A stretch of 64,000 nt of DNA from Pseudorasbora parva (lineage: Eukaryota; Chordata; Actinopteri; Cypriniformes; Gobionidae), in contig NC_090179.1 in assembly GCF_024679245.1 (NCBI RefSeq), forward strand, positions 8,986,827 through 9,050,826. The letters run 5' to 3'. The notes under the pieces were generated by a model. That model did not search any database. It was given only the letters and a program-made list of their open reading frames with translations, and had not been told where the DNA came from. This document shows positions 33,155 to 46,544 of this stretch, in pieces (the first letter of the stretch is position 1; each line of letters begins with the position of its first letter). The translations under genes and the position numbers were made by a program.

Positions 33155-33914
33155 AGGGTTACTTCAGCGATTAACATATGGCTTTGTATCAGTAGAAACC
33201 CTGGAGTATATTCAAATGATCGTGCTCCCCCCTCTTATATCCCCCTGAGACGAGAGATTTATGCATTATATTTCTGGAAAAATTCCTCTCGTGACGCAAA
33301 TTGACGATATTTGCGTCACGAGAGGAATGATTGCCCAGAGGCTAAAGACTACAGCCAGCAGAGGGAGCCATTTCCGCATGTTTTCAACTCGTGCATGGGG
33401 AATGGAGATCACACTTACAGCACAGCTAAGCTACAGGCATTAATTTAAACGGATGCTAAGCAATGTAAGTGTTTTAACTTCTCAAATTAATTTCTATGAA
33501 AGTTAAGCTTCAAAGGCATGAACTGAAAACGCGTTGTGAATGTATGCCGCGAATGTGGTCGCGATTACCTCAGCTCTCATTACGAGAACTCATCAACTCA
33601 TTTATGACGTTAAATGTAATCTGAGTCTGCTGTGAAACTCACGCGGCAACTCGATCGTTATATTGAACAGACACGTTCAGTATTTAATTGTAGGAACTTA
33701 GTCTCTGTAATCCAGTAGCGGTGGCTTTGGGAATGGCCTCACAGGGCAGCACAGCATTCTGGGAATTGTAGTCTTTCATCCCCATGAGACAAAAATACAT
33801 TTTCTGTCTTTTCTCAGTCTAGAAAGCACCAAATTAAAAAATTATTTCACATTTCTACTACATTAATGAGGCAGTTTAAATACAGATTCATCTTCCCAGC
33901 GCTGAAGTACCCCT
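33155..33914 (+). mobile_element. TTAA-site element AGGGTTACTTCAGCG, copy 1
   Basis: The ends AGGGTTACTTCAGCG and near complement are flanked by TTAA (33151-33154 and 33915-33918). It is 760 bp with no transposase. It contains a perfect 20-bp hairpin (33282-33328). A second copy in opposite orientation lies at 42444-43266. It sits inside the Tc1 at 28513-34521. Confidence 0.85.
33282..33328. repeat. 20-bp perfect hairpin with TGACGAT loop
   Basis: Arms ATTCCTCTCGTGACGCAAAT and its exact complement with a 7-base loop. The homologous hairpin in copy 2 (43093-43135) has the same loop and a changed but still paired stem. Confidence 0.9.
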
Positions 33915-33918
33915 TTAA

Positions 33919-34330
33919 TGCTGTGGGCCTAATTTTGCCAAACAAAATAGACCTCTGCCAGAGGTCCTGGACATCTTGTTCAGATCAATGGCATCAAGGA
34001 TTCGAAAAAATGTCAACCTATAAAAAATCGAAACCTGACCTGTGCTAGAAATCTTATAAAGGGCTATATTTGGATCTTCCAACAGGACAGTGATCTAAAA
34101 TAAATAAACATAAAAAAACAATGGAAAAAAAAATAGGTCAGTGAGCACAAAACCAAGCATCTGCAATGGCCATCCGAGTCCCTGACCTGAACCCTCTAGA
34201 AAATGAGTGGGCTGAACTGAAGAGAAGAAACATCTCTTGGTGTTCTCCAAACTCAGCAGGCTTTTAGGAGCAGACTCAGAGCTGTTATCTTGGGGAAAGG
34301 AGGTTGCAATAAGTATTTAATAAAAGAGCG
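33919..34330 (+). pseudogene. Tc1 transposase C-terminal remnant
   Basis: Broken plus-strand reading. FQQDSDLK near 34080 stands for the second catalytic Asp block, and SPDLNPLENEWAELKRR near 34175 holds the catalytic Glu and the usual C-terminal helix. The N-terminal DNA-binding part is missing. It belongs to the Tc1 at 28513-34521. Confidence 0.7.
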
Positions 34331-34523
34331 CAAAAATTGATGATGTGATTTCCCCGCCACTTTCAATTTTCTTACTTCAGTGAAAGGTTCGATTGTTGAT
34401 ATTTTTTAAAATGTTTTTTTTTTTTTTATAAAAAATATCAAAAGAATTAACAGTGTAGATTTATTTTTTTTACATCTTTAAACATATTTAACAAGGGAGC
34501 AAACACTTTGCCACACCACTGTA

Positions 34524-34983
34524 GTTATTTAATAATTGATTATTGTGTAAAGAGCTCTTTAATTGTATTGTTTCTAATCTGGTAAAAATGGAATTACAAC
34601 TGAGAGATCCCATCCCATGAAACAAACTTTGAAATGGATACAAATTATTTACATTTAGAGTTGAAACAGATCCACAAAAACACACATCAGTCCAAAAATG
34701 CACACAACATATACACAAACACAAAATTCATGATTGGAAGAATGCACCAATACACTTTTCTTTGTTTAGTACCCCGGAATAATAATTCAACCTCAATTAC
34801 AACATTCACTGCATAAATAAATACTAAACAGTATTGTATTGCTTTTCTACCTCAAGGTGTCTTTCCAAAATCCAAGAAAGCATATAATTTAGTGTAAATT
34901 GGTTTTCAATTTGATACCAGGGACCTGCATAATTGATGATCTGCTTGTACTCGCTTCCTGTGATAGAGCCAGTCACAGTTTAT
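34524..34983. other. Stretch without a gene
   Basis: AT-rich sequence between the Tc1 and the DIRS remnant. Nothing recognised. Confidence 0.4.
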
Positions 34984-35335
34984 ATTCGGTAAACATCTTG
35001 GTTGCGTATGTAACCCTCGTTCCCTGAAGGAGGGAACAGAGGCGTGCGTCAGACATCCCCAATTGAATTGGGATAACTTCAGGGAGTCCCTATCAGCTTT
35101 GAGTGTATGTGTAACAGGCCAATGGCCATTGGCATGCAAGATTTGCATCTAGCACTCCACCCTGCAGCGCGGGACTAAATACGGAAGCAGATGCAGCACA
35201 CATTTGTTTTTCACTGAGGAGCTGAATTAGTGACTCAGCCCTTTAATGATGGTACAGCAACCATGACGATGGGACGAACATCTCCATTCCCTCCTTCAGG
35301 GGGCCCTCAACCCGAGCGGGCAAGGGACGCCTTGG
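34984..35335 (-). mobile_element. DIRS terminal remnant
   Basis: Matches the left end of the 7575-12688 element in order: GTAACCCTCGTTCCCTGAAG, GGCCAATGGCCATTGGCAT, GCAGCGCGGGACTAAATAC, TTTTTCACTGAGGAGCTGAA, then the start of the internal complementary region (CCATTCCCTCCTTCAGGG). After about 35300 it jumps to a segment resembling 8729-8765 (CCCGAGCGGGCAAGGGACG), so an internal deletion is present. All coding parts are gone. The terminal repeats are diverged from the larger copy, so this is a different subfamily or an older insertion. Confidence 0.8.
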
Positions 35336-35344
35336 GTTTGGTAT

Positions 35345-35460
35345 GCTAGGGTTGCATGAAATGGCGTATGTATGATATGCCAATGCATATGCCATTTTGG
35401 CGTGCTTATAAAAAGTGATCAAGAATCACTTTTTAGCGTGTTTATCAATGCTGTTTGGCC
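35345..35460. repeat. Small hairpin-rich repeat with GCGTAT motifs
   Basis: Contains ATGGCGTATGTATGATATGC, GCCATTTTGGCGTGC and a palindrome AAAAAGTGAT/ATCACTTTTT. It resembles the core of the foldback family at 6136-6463 but without its ends, so membership is uncertain. Confidence 0.4.
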
Positions 35461-35499
35461 TCCATTGACTTACATTACCTTGCATTTGCGTATTAATTT

Positions 35500-35760
35500 A
35501 AACACACACACACACACACATACACACGTTGTGTTTTTGTGAATTGTGGGGACTTCCCATAGGCGTAATGGATTTTAAACAGTACAAACTATACATTATA
35601 TCCCCCTACACTGCCCCTACCCCTAAACCTACCCATCACACACACTCACACACAAAAACACACACACAGACCCTGCCCCTAAACCTACCCATCACAAGAA
35701 ACATTCTGCATTTTTACATTGTGGACACACACACACACAGACATAATGGTTTGTTTCGGC
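35500..35760 (+). mobile_element. CA-tract-flanked dispersed repeat, copy 1
   Basis: GAATTGTGGGGACTTCCCAT, TACACTGCCCCTACCCCTAA and GAAACATTCTGCATTTTTAC appear in the same order, inverted, at 58638-58860. Both copies have CA or GT dinucleotide tracts at both ends. A partial internal duplication of the CCCCTAAACCTACCCATCAC block occurs here (about 35617 and 35675). Class unknown. Confidence 0.65.
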
Positions 35761-35829
35761 GTAGACAATTTTGTCATCTATCACACATGCACACTTCAAT
35801 AAGCCGACAGAAAGCAGGTTAAATTAACT

Positions 35830-36319
35830 GAATGAATCGGTTGAATCAAAGATTCAATGACCTATTAATAAATGACTGCATTATTCCTGAACGAATCAGC
35901 CATTGGAACAAATCAACTCAATGATTCACTCATAATTTAATGCAGTTGTAATTTTTCAGTGTAAATTATTTAATTTGACTGGTAAAAACCCTATAGTGTC
36001 TTATTCTAATTTAATTTATTGATCAAATTTAAGAATACAAAGGGAATGCTGAAGCATAGCTTATATTTAATAAGATTAGGGGGGGAAATGTTATTTATAA
36101 AACGTAAAAATATCATAAATATGAAGATTTAAATACAAACTGAGAATGTTGCTTCAGAATAATGACATTTAACTCTGCAGATCACCCTGACTTGATAGAT
36201 AACCAGAATTGTAAGTCAGATTGTAAACTGGGCTACCGATGGTAGGCACAATTAAATTAACCTAAAACTAAAATGCCACAGCCCATAATGTTTTCTTCTT
36301 TTTAATTATTCACAACATT
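35830..36319. other. Stretch without a gene
   Basis: Nothing recognised apart from short AT-rich runs. Confidence 0.4.
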
Positions 36320-38098
36320 CTTTTGAATAGACTCGAAAATTATTTTGGCATAAGTGGAACTGCATTGGCATGGTTTAAATCGTACTTATCTGACCGTTAT
36401 CAGTTTGTAGCAGTAAATGAAGAGATGTCACACCAATCACAAGTTCAGTATGGGGTACCGCAAGGCTCAGTGTTAGGACCGTTGCTTTTCACCCTGTATA
36501 TGCTACCACTGGGAGATATCATTAGGAAGCATGGCATTAGTTTTCATTGTTATGCTGACGAAACTCAGCTCTATTTCTTCACACCCTGACGAAACCTACC
36601 AATTCACAAGATTAACGTAATGCATAGCTGATATAAAAAATTGTATGAATAGTAATTTCCTGCAACTTAATTCAGGTAAAATTAAATGTTTAAAAATATT
36701 TTAATAAAATTAAAACAGAAAAGCTCCACAAGAAGTAACCTATAGTACTGTCTAACACTTGATGGCTGCTCTGTCAAGCCCTCGTCGTCAGTTAGGAACC
36801 TGGGTGTGCTCTTTGATACCAATCTTTCAAGTTCTTTCGAGGTCTTATTAGAACCAGGAAGTATGATCATATTAGTCCATATTAGTTTTGTCAACTCGCA
36901 CTGGCTCCCTATTAAACATTGCATACATTTTAAAATATTACTTATTACTTACAAAGCACTAAATGGTTTATCTCCTCATTACTTAAGCGAGCTTTTAACA
37001 CATTATACTCCATCATGTCTATTGGGGTCTCAAAACTCTGGCCAGTTGATAATACCTAGAATATCTAAATCAACTGCAGGCGGTCGATCCTTTTCCTTTT
37101 TAGCACCTAAACTCTGGAACAGTCTTCTTAACATTGTTCGTGAAGCAGACACACTCTGTCAGTTTAAATCTAGACTAAAAAGGCATTTCTTTACTATGGC
37201 ACACACATTTTTAACTTACATTATTCAAATCAATTGATTGTAGGCTGCATTAACTAGGTCAGCCAGAACCGGAAACACTTCCCATAACACCTGATGTACT
37301 CGTTACATCATAAGAAGAGTGGCATCTACGCTAATGTTAGTCTCTGTTTATCCCGAGGTTAACTGCAGTCGGCCGGATCCAGGCCGTGTCCGGATCAGAT
37401 GGTGGACCTGCGCCCAGACATGACCAACACATCCTGGAGTGTCTGCTGAGCTGTGTCAATTGGTGTCTCTTCTGAATTTGCCTCACCGGCACGTTATCCT
37501 TAATAAACCTATCTCCGGCGTGATGACTACGATCTTTCAAGTATTCATACTCTTGTGTAATCGATGCGCCATGCTGAATAAACCTGTCTCTTGCGTGATA
37601 CCCAGAACTTTTGAATATTGCATTAATTATGTATTATTAAATATATTGAATATTCTATTAATATGATTCTGACCTGTAAGGTTGCCAGAATAATAATCAT
37701 ACACTGTTTGTTAATAGGCCAGAGGAGAACTGGCACCCCGACTGAGCCTCCCAAGCTATATTTTTCTCCATCATGCCCTTATGGAGCTTGGGTTCCTTGT
37801 CACTGTCGCCTTTGGCTTGGCTTGCCCAGTTGGGAGAACTAAAATTATGATCTAAGTTATTCAACTAAATATACAAATAAAAATAATGAATTAGGTCTTA
37901 TTTAATTCTATTAACTACTGATCTGCCAACATTGATGCTATATGATAAATTAAAATAAGCTGATAACATCACTGTTTTCTCCAGAATGACGATACAGCCA
38001 AATCAAATTTTGTTGCAATATTGTCCTGTTTGACACTGTGAAGCTGCTTTTTCACTATGTAAATAAAGTTGATTGATTGATTGATTGATTGATTGATT
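36320..38098 (+). pseudogene. L2/CR1-like LINE remnant: RT fragments and 3' UTR
   Basis: 36323-36589 encodes [37 protein letters not shown] and [12 protein letters not shown], an RT with the polymerase box changed to YADE. 36806-37237 encodes the C-terminal HWLPIKHCIHFKILLITYK, LAPKLWNSLLNIV and QFKSRLKRHFF blocks; the part between is deleted or scrambled. The 3' UTR follows to about 38060 and ends in a (GATT)n tail to 38098. The same 3' UTR family appears at 21630-28030, 52410-52640 and 55325-55770. It is dead. Confidence 0.82.
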
Positions 38099-38177
38099 AG
38101 AATACAGACATTAAGAGACTATAATTGTTATGCAAGTACTGTTGCTTTTAATACATAAAGTATATTTAAAATCAGGT

Positions 38178-38947
38178 TAGACATGTGCCGATTTTCGATA
38201 ATGCGATTTATCGCGATAATGAATATGCACAATATTGTTATCGTGGGCACTTTAAAATATCGTAAATAATAATTTATTAACAATGAATATTTTTTTTTAT
38301 AATGCACTCAAGAATACTTTGCCCATCAACCGTATAAATGCTCAACACAGCTGTATTCTGCGTCAAATGGACCGCTCAGATGTAAACAAGCCCAACTTGC
38401 GTTTGCACATGACTGAACGACTGAACCGGTGAAGGAGACGTGCTGCTGAAGTGCCGCTCAGTGACAGCAGAGGGCGCTGATGAACTGCAGAATGCAACGG
38501 TTACCCCGGAAACCCGCAAACAAAAGCAACCGCTAGTGAAGGAGTTTTTAAAAACATCCATTCGTTTTTTTGTAATCTCAATGTTCATCACATCACCTAA
38601 CAATACTTAATACTTAAAGACTTAATAGCCTATTTATTTTCAAGCTTAAACATGTTTATGTTTTAATCTGGACTACAACATGCCCTAATGATTAGAACTG
38701 TTCTAATTATTTGTTATTGTTCAGTAAAACTTTGAGACATACATACGACTTCATTAGTTAACAAGTTAATTCATTATTACCAAACTGACAATGAAAAATA
38801 CTTATAAATAATTAATTATTCTAAGTAATGTTAATTTCTTAGTTACTGTTTAATAACATTAAAATCAAAATAACATTTTTAATGGACCTAAGATAAAACT
38901 AACAATGATTAATCGCAACATGAAAAATTGATATTGGCACATGCCTA
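38178..38947. mobile_element. hAT-like MITE, TAGACATGTGCC ends
   Basis: The ends TAGACATGTGCCGATTTTCG and, complemented, TAGGCATGTGCCAATATCAA are flanked by ATCAGGT on both sides (38171-38177 and 38948-38954), seven of an expected eight bases. It is 770 bp without a transposase. A near-consensus RFX X-box (GTTACCCCGGAAAC, 38500-38513) lies inside. Confidence 0.75.
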
Positions 38948-38954
38948 ATCAGGT

Positions 38955-39659
38955 ACATTTTACTTTTAACTTAAGTATGGTTGTCATTATAGTACTTCTA
39001 CTTTTACTAAAAAAATAAATAAAAAAAAAGTAAAGCAAAAAAAGTACAATAATGTTCAATATTAATTTGTATAGCGCGTAGGCCTACAATAATAATAGGT
39101 TTAAAATATTTTCTCAATAAATTTTCCGTAGACATCCTAGCACCCCCTTGTGGCCTTGAACCCCAGTTTGAAACCCCAGACAGTGGAGACAAGAAATGTA
39201 ACTATAATAAGAAATAACTATTTTTATAGAGCCACAGTCCACAATCAACTTGCTACAAAGTAGCGAGCCTCACAGGTGGAAGGATTGTGTTGCCCAGTGA
39301 TCACTTACACCATCTCACTGAGCTCAGAGCCTGAGCCAGCCTGACAACAGCGCCATGCGCAAGCTACGTGTTGTGGATACATTTAGATGCACCCAATAGT
39401 TCATGTTACTGCCTTCACGCCATCTGTTTTTAAGAACACTTCTAAAGGGACTCACCTGAGCGAACAAATCGACGACTCTTAAGTGACATTTCCAATAAAT
39501 GCCATTGATCTGAGAAATGCATGCGTTTGTCTACTAGGAAGGAGCTTTCTGGAAGTTAATGCCTCAGGAAAGTGCAGGCACTAAACTAAAAAAACTGCGT
39601 GCTTGTAGCTCATATAGTCAACTCGCGACTGTTTTAATTAACATATACATTATGTTCGG
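38955..39659. other. Region upstream of cdkl1, no gene
   Basis: It probably contains the cdkl1 promoter. No TATA box or CpG-rich island stands out by eye. Nothing else recognised. Confidence 0.4.
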
Positions 39660-39732
39660 AGTCAAAGAGGAAGAACTTAAAGAGAAGAAGAGAAAAGCTT
39701 TGGAATTGTAATTTACACGAGTCATTCCTCAG
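39660..39732 (+). other. cdkl1: Putative 5' UTR exon of cdkl1 (start uncertain)
   Basis: A strong donor CAG-GTAAGG ends this stretch at 39732. The first coding exon begins after a good acceptor (TTTTTTGCAG, 40191-40196) with a non-coding leader of 27 bases before its ATG, so a spliced upstream leader exon is required or likely. The transcription start is not determined; only the donor is supported. Confidence 0.4.
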
Positions 39733-40088
39733 GTAAGGTAACATAGATTGTGCTTTTAAATCACATTAACATTTTAGCTTATTTGAAATAGATGTCGTAT
39801 ATCGATTTTTAACGTGGTCATTCGTTTAGATGAAAATAAGAACAGCAGCATTTTGTTATTTAAAAAAAATATATTTTCATAAATGTTTGACTTTGGTAGG
39901 CTATATATTAGACTTTAATATCATATAGATATTATGATTTTTAGGTAATATCTAAATTAACATTTTTATTTAAGACATACAAATAAAATGTATCTAAATA
40001 AATATTAAACTAGCAAAGGGAGGACCAAGCTATATTAATAATCGTGGTTTTAAAATGAATAGCCCATGTGAAGGTGTCCATAGTTTAG

Positions 40089-40397
<309 letters not shown>

Positions 40398-40492
40398 TAG
40401 ATAGTAGGTAAAGAGATTGTATGTATTCATATTGCAAATCCCCAAAACATTTGCACAATTATACATACACATTTCCATTTTTATCCATATAG

Positions 40493-41708
<1,216 letters not shown>

Positions 41709-42443
41709 GTGGTCGGATACGGTGACGCATTGCTGCCACATACAAATATTTTTTTCCACTCAATTATGTCGTAATAACGAGATCTAATGTAATTTTAACG
41801 ACATTTTTTCTCATAATAATTAGAAATTATGGTCGTTTTAATGACATCTTTCCTTGCAATAACGAGAAGCTATGTCGTAAAAACAACATCATTTTCTTGT
41901 AATAACGAGATATGTGGTAAAAACAACATAATTTTCTTGTTAAAACTACATATATTTTCTCCTAATAAGGACATGTGTTGTATAGTGATGTGTAGCTACA
42001 AAATATGCCTTTATCCACATTAGAGAATTGATATAACTTATGTGCCTATGTAACACTGAGTTGTACCCGAGTATATGCACTGTGTAAGACTTAAGATATA
42101 AACCCAGGTAAATCGCACTGGTGTGTCATTCCCATTTTATACAAAATACTGGTCAAAACTAAATGTTTACAAACATTATCAATATGTAGCTATTTTAGGC
42201 TGTTTCCACAACAAATCTTTAAAATGTAACAAAATTCGCAAAAAGGATGAAAAATATAAATGTAAAACAAACATAACTTATGCCATTCATTAGCCTTCAC
42301 ACTATTTTTATTTTAAAGCCTAAGCAAATTAGGCCAGCCTAAAACGAAACTGAAACCATTGTGCTGCACAAATCATCATATTTATGTATTTGCACTTGGT
42401 GAATTGGTTCATAAGTGGTTCTTAATTCGCACTTGGTTCTTAA

Positions 42444-43266
42444 AGGGTTACTTCAGCGCTAGGAAGATGAATCTGTATTTAAACTAGATTATTAATGTAG
42501 TAGAAATGGGAAATTATTTTTGAATTTGGTGCCTTCTAGACTGAGAAAAGACAGAATTTTTTTTTTTTTTTTGTCTAATGGAGATTAAAGAAAACAACTC
42601 CCAGAATGCTTCACTGCTCTGTGAGGCCACTCCCAAAGCCACCACTACTGGATTACAGTGACTGAGTTGGAGAACAGAAACTACAATTAAATACTGAACG
42701 TGTCTGTTCAATATAATGAGTGAGTCGCTGCGCGAGTGTCACAGCCCTAACACGACTAACAGTCAGATTACATTCACAGTGATGAATGAGCTGAATGAGC
42801 TCTCGTGATGAGAGCTGAGGTAAACACGACTACACTCTCGGCATATATTCACAACAAGTGTTCAGTCTGGCGTGTTTTCAGTTCATGCCTTTGGAAGCTT
42901 AACTTTCATAGAAATTAATTTGAGAAGTTAAAACACTTACTTTGCTCCGCCGGCTGCACCGTTTATATGAATGCCTGAGGCTGCAGCTGCGAGCTGAGCT
43001 GTGAGTGTGATCTCTCATCCCCCATGCGTGGGTTGAAAACATGCGGAAATAGCTCCATCTGCTGGCTGTAGTCTTTAGCCTCTGGCCAAACATCCTCCGA
43101 TGATGCAAATATCGTCAATTTGCATCATCGGAGGAATTTTTCCAGAAATAAAATGCCTAAATCTCTTGTCTCAGGGGGATATAAGGGGTGGGGAAGCACA
43201 ATCGTTTGAATATATTTCAGGGTTTCTACTGATACAAAGCCATATGCTAATCGCTGAAGTAACCCT
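42444..43266 (-). mobile_element. TTAA-site element AGGGTTACTTCAGCG, copy 2
   Basis: Same family as 33155-33914 but inverted. TTAA flanks it (42440-42443 and 43267-43270). 823 bp, no transposase. It carries a hairpin at 43093-43135 homologous to that in copy 1. Confidence 0.87.
43093..43135. repeat. 18-bp hairpin homologous to 33282-33328
   Basis: Arms TCCTCCGATGATGCAAAT and exact complement, loop ATCGTCA (the complement of the TGACGAT loop of copy 1). Four stem positions differ from copy 1 and all four are matched by the pairing change in the other arm. Confidence 0.9.
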
Positions 43267-43581
43267 TTAAGTAGCACCAAAACATTGCTGGGCTAGAAGC
43301 AAGAACCGTTTTGATGCTGATGATTTACTGTGTCATAAATCCATGTGAATCAACAGTAACACAATGTTCTCCATTGTTGATGGAAGGCTTGTTCTAAATG
43401 CATCGGCGCTGTGCAGCCCGATCTCCGTATGACATCAATTAACAGCGAGATCATACGACTCCTTATGCTTTTGAATCCCTCATGCAGTATTTTGCAGCGT
43501 TGATGCATCTAGAACATGCCTGGTGTTTTTGTGTTTCCCGCTGCCCTGCTAGCGTTGCTGAGAAATATAAGACGTTTACAG

Positions 43582-43771
43582 CAGTGGTTTTCAAACCTGC
43601 CCTGGAGGCACCCCAGCCCTGCACATTCTGTATGTCTCCCTCATCAGACACACCCAATTTAGGTCTTGCGGTCTCTCCTAATGAGTTGAGTTGAATCAGG
43701 AGTGATAAATGAGGGAGACACACAAAATGTGCAGGGCTGGTGTGCCTCCAGGACAGGTTTGAAAACCACTA
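43582..43771. mobile_element. hAT-like palindromic MITE, second complete copy
   Basis: CAGTGGTTTTCAAACCTGCC start and near complement at the end. GTTTACAG and GTATACAG (43574-43581 and 43772-43779) form an 8-bp target duplication with one mismatch, as expected of hAT. Same family as 30239-30434. Confidence 0.82.
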
Positions 43772-44312
43772 GTATACAGTGACGTAAGACCTGGCTCTGT
43801 TGTGGCTCTCAGCATGTGGAAAAGCAAACGGTTCTTGGAAGGCTCCTCAGTTGAACCAACTCTGAACTGGCACTAGCACTGGCTCTGAACTACTAGCACC
43901 TGGTTCATTCTGGTGGAAAAGGGGTATAATACAGGCAGCGGAAGATTACGCTGAGCTTGCTTCTGCTTTTCAAACATGGAAGTGTGACAAAGGCACATAT
44001 GCTTTATAAATGTTTCTAATGTGGATAAAGGCATATTTTGTACACATCATACAACACATGTCCTTATTAGGAGAAAATATATGTTGTTTTAATGAGAACA
44101 TGTTGTTTTTACAACATAACATCTCGTTATTATAAGAAAAATTTCATTTTTACGACAACATCTCGGTACAAGAAAAGATGTCGTTAAAACGAGATAAAAT
44201 CTTGTTAATACGAGAAAAGCTGTAGTTTTTACGACATAAGATCTCGTTGACATAATTGAGTGGAAAAAAATAATATGTATGTGGCAGCAATGCGTCACCG
44301 TAGTCGGACACC

Positions 44313-45639
44313 CCTCACACGATTGTTGATTGACAAGCAGCGTTTCAACACAGACCTGCCCTGAGCGAGCTCTGTCATCATCACTGTCCACCATTGTTGA
44401 TACGCTGAAGCAGAATGGCGTGGTGATTGTAGTGTTTTGTTCTTGGGTGTAATAATGAACACAGCAGTCATTCTGATGTTTCCTAAATCCGAACCGCTGA
44501 AGACACTGTGGTTGAGTTTTGTTTTTGTCAATGCTTTTATGTTTGCGCGAACTGCGAAGCATTTCTCAACAGACTGCTTTATAACCGAGGGTCAGTATAA
44601 AAGCAGGTTTTGCTAAGAAGCTCCTCCTGAATAAAGGATTCAGATCTGTACCAGCTATTCGTGTTCCTGCTGCCCCTCCAGAAGAAGTGAGTGTAGTTTA
44701 AAATACGTGCAAGCATGCTTTCTATGTTCTCAATACAATTCATAATCGCATGTTTATAATGAACAACGCGTTATGGTTATTGTGTTATTACAAACTGTGT
44801 ACGCTGGTTTTAAAGTTAACATGGACATGGTAACTACACTAAGCTTAATTATAAGTAGATTGCTTATAATGGTGTCTGTAACTGTCAACAAAATCATGTA
44901 GTAACAGTTATTACAATGCCGATAATGTCATGCATCACTGGCAAACCAACATTAACAGAAAAAAAGTTTTTATTGGCATTAGCTGTAACATTAATCTGTC
45001 AATTAACTAACGTATATATCAGTAAACGCATAGCATTCGTATCTCAATACGCTAACGTTACCCTGGCAGTACAAAAAGATAGATCAAAGTGACATTACAT
45101 AAACCAATCATTCAGAAACGTCCTGTTCGAGCCTTAATTGTCAAATTTCGTTGGGGCCGTCATCTTGTCCCAGGTCCGACTCCGGTTCAAATTGATACGG
45201 TTGTACAGATCTGTCGTCAGAGACTCTCGTCGCCATTCTTTCCCCTCAGCTGTTGTGTGAAAGCGCCCCACAGAACAGAGGGGCTTGGTGAGCAAAGCTC
45301 ATTAGCATTAAAGTCGTATGCACTGAAATGGCTTGGTGAAAACAGAAAAAATTAAAAAATGTTCATTCAGACACTAAAGAATCATATTAACTTGTACAAA
45401 AATGTCATTATATGACCCTTTTTAATTTATGTCAAGAGTGCAAAATAATCGATCTGTAATTTGTAATATTTTAAATAGAATATCAACATGCATATGAAAT
45501 TTTAGTTACGTCTGCTTCAGTTTATTTGTGTTCACATAGCTTTACTGAACAGTGTCCGTTAGGGTTCTTAGTCCAAAAGTGTAAATATATCAGGAGAAAA
45601 AATATTGATGCCGACTTCTAGTAGGGATGTAGACTCGTA
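44313..45639 (+). other. cdkl1 intron, no gene seen
   Basis: No recognised element. The open frame at 45089-45355 (88 codons) has no domain I know. Confidence 0.4.
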
Positions 45640-45960
45640 CATGTGAGTGTAAGAAGGATGGTACTGAACCTGTGGTATATCTGTAAGCAAGTGTCAATGC
45701 CTTGTACTTGATGCGATCAGCAAGTGATAGCCAGTATAGAGAGATGAAGTGAAGAGTGACATGAACCATTCAGGTTTAGTTGTAGACATGACAGCAGAAG
45801 TATTCTGAATCATTTGTAGAGGTTTGATTACACATGATGAAAGTGCAGCCAGAAGAGCATTGATATAATCAAGCCTGGAAATGACCAGGGCCTGGATGAG
45901 AAGTTGTGTTGCATGCTCAGTTAGGAAAGGCCTGATCTTCCCGATGTTGTAAAAACCTGC
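45640..45960 (-). pseudogene. L2 LINE RT C-terminal remnant
   Basis: On the minus strand it reads EHATQLLIQALVISRLDYIN, then IKPLQMIQN and LTLAYRYTTGS with breaks. It lines up with the segment around 22750-23030 of the intact L2, and is an old, 5'- and 3'-truncated fragment. Confidence 0.65.
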
Positions 45961-46544
45961 TTCAACCTACATCGTCCACTCTCATTTTGCTTTTTTTAAT
46001 AAAAAATAAAAAACATTTAATTCAGTTGGATAACGGTAGCTTCATTTGTTAAATATTGTAAACGTCTGCTCTGCTCATCCAGCACGATTCACACCGTGCA
46101 GCTAATCACATGACAAGAGTACGGAGAGAAGATTGACAGGACCACGGAGGATTCATATGCAACAGAGCATTAAAAGGCATCTGATAAATGTCTTCTCTTG
46201 TAGAATGGGTGGACAGTGCCTTGCCCCACCCCAGTGCCTTTTTTTTTCAGATGTGCATGATAAACTTGGCAGTATGGAAGCATTATTGGTGCCAATATGG
46301 AACACCAAAACTGCCAAAATCTGCAATCAAAAGTTTTTCCTCTCTCTCTACCAGTGGCGCCACCAGGGGGTGGCCACCCCACTGGCCACCCCGCTGGCCA
46401 TGGCGTAGGTTTGGGGGGGACGCTAGGTACTAGTCCCAATCAATATTTAGAATAAGCAAAATGACGCGTCCCGTATCAAACCAATACGGACGCGATGCAC
46501 AAGATTGCGTTTTAGCGGCGCTTTGCTGCCATTTAGCGTTTTTT

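Larger units (their letters stand above)
28513..34521 (+). mobile_element. Tc1-like transposon, copy 2, with nested insertions
   Basis: The ends CAGTGGTTTGAAAATGTG and, complemented, CAGTGGTGTGGCAAAGTG are followed by TTTGCCCCCTTGTTAAATAT-like sequence, each flanked by TA (28511-28512 and 34522-34523). Minus the elements at 28742-32938 and 33155-33914 about 1.05 kb remains, shorter than a full Tc1, so the ancestral copy had already lost part of its transposase. The family differs from the Tc1 at 5139-6929. Confidence 0.85.
41709..44312. mobile_element. DNA element with ~310-bp long terminal inverted repeats
   Basis: The left arm (41709 to about 42026, TACGGTGACGCATTGCTGCC near the start, AAATATGCCTTTATCCACAT near the end) is complementary to the right arm (about 44018-44312). 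Each arm holds four or five units with TAATAACGAGAT and TCGTAAAAACAACAT motifs. No transposase is found between the arms, which hold a TTAA element and a hAT-like MITE. The target duplication is not clear. It sits in the large cdkl1 intron. Confidence 0.8.

Noticed and set aside
45089..45355. 88-codon plus-strand frame in the cdkl1 intron
   Set aside because: No recognised domain and no flanking splice sites of note.
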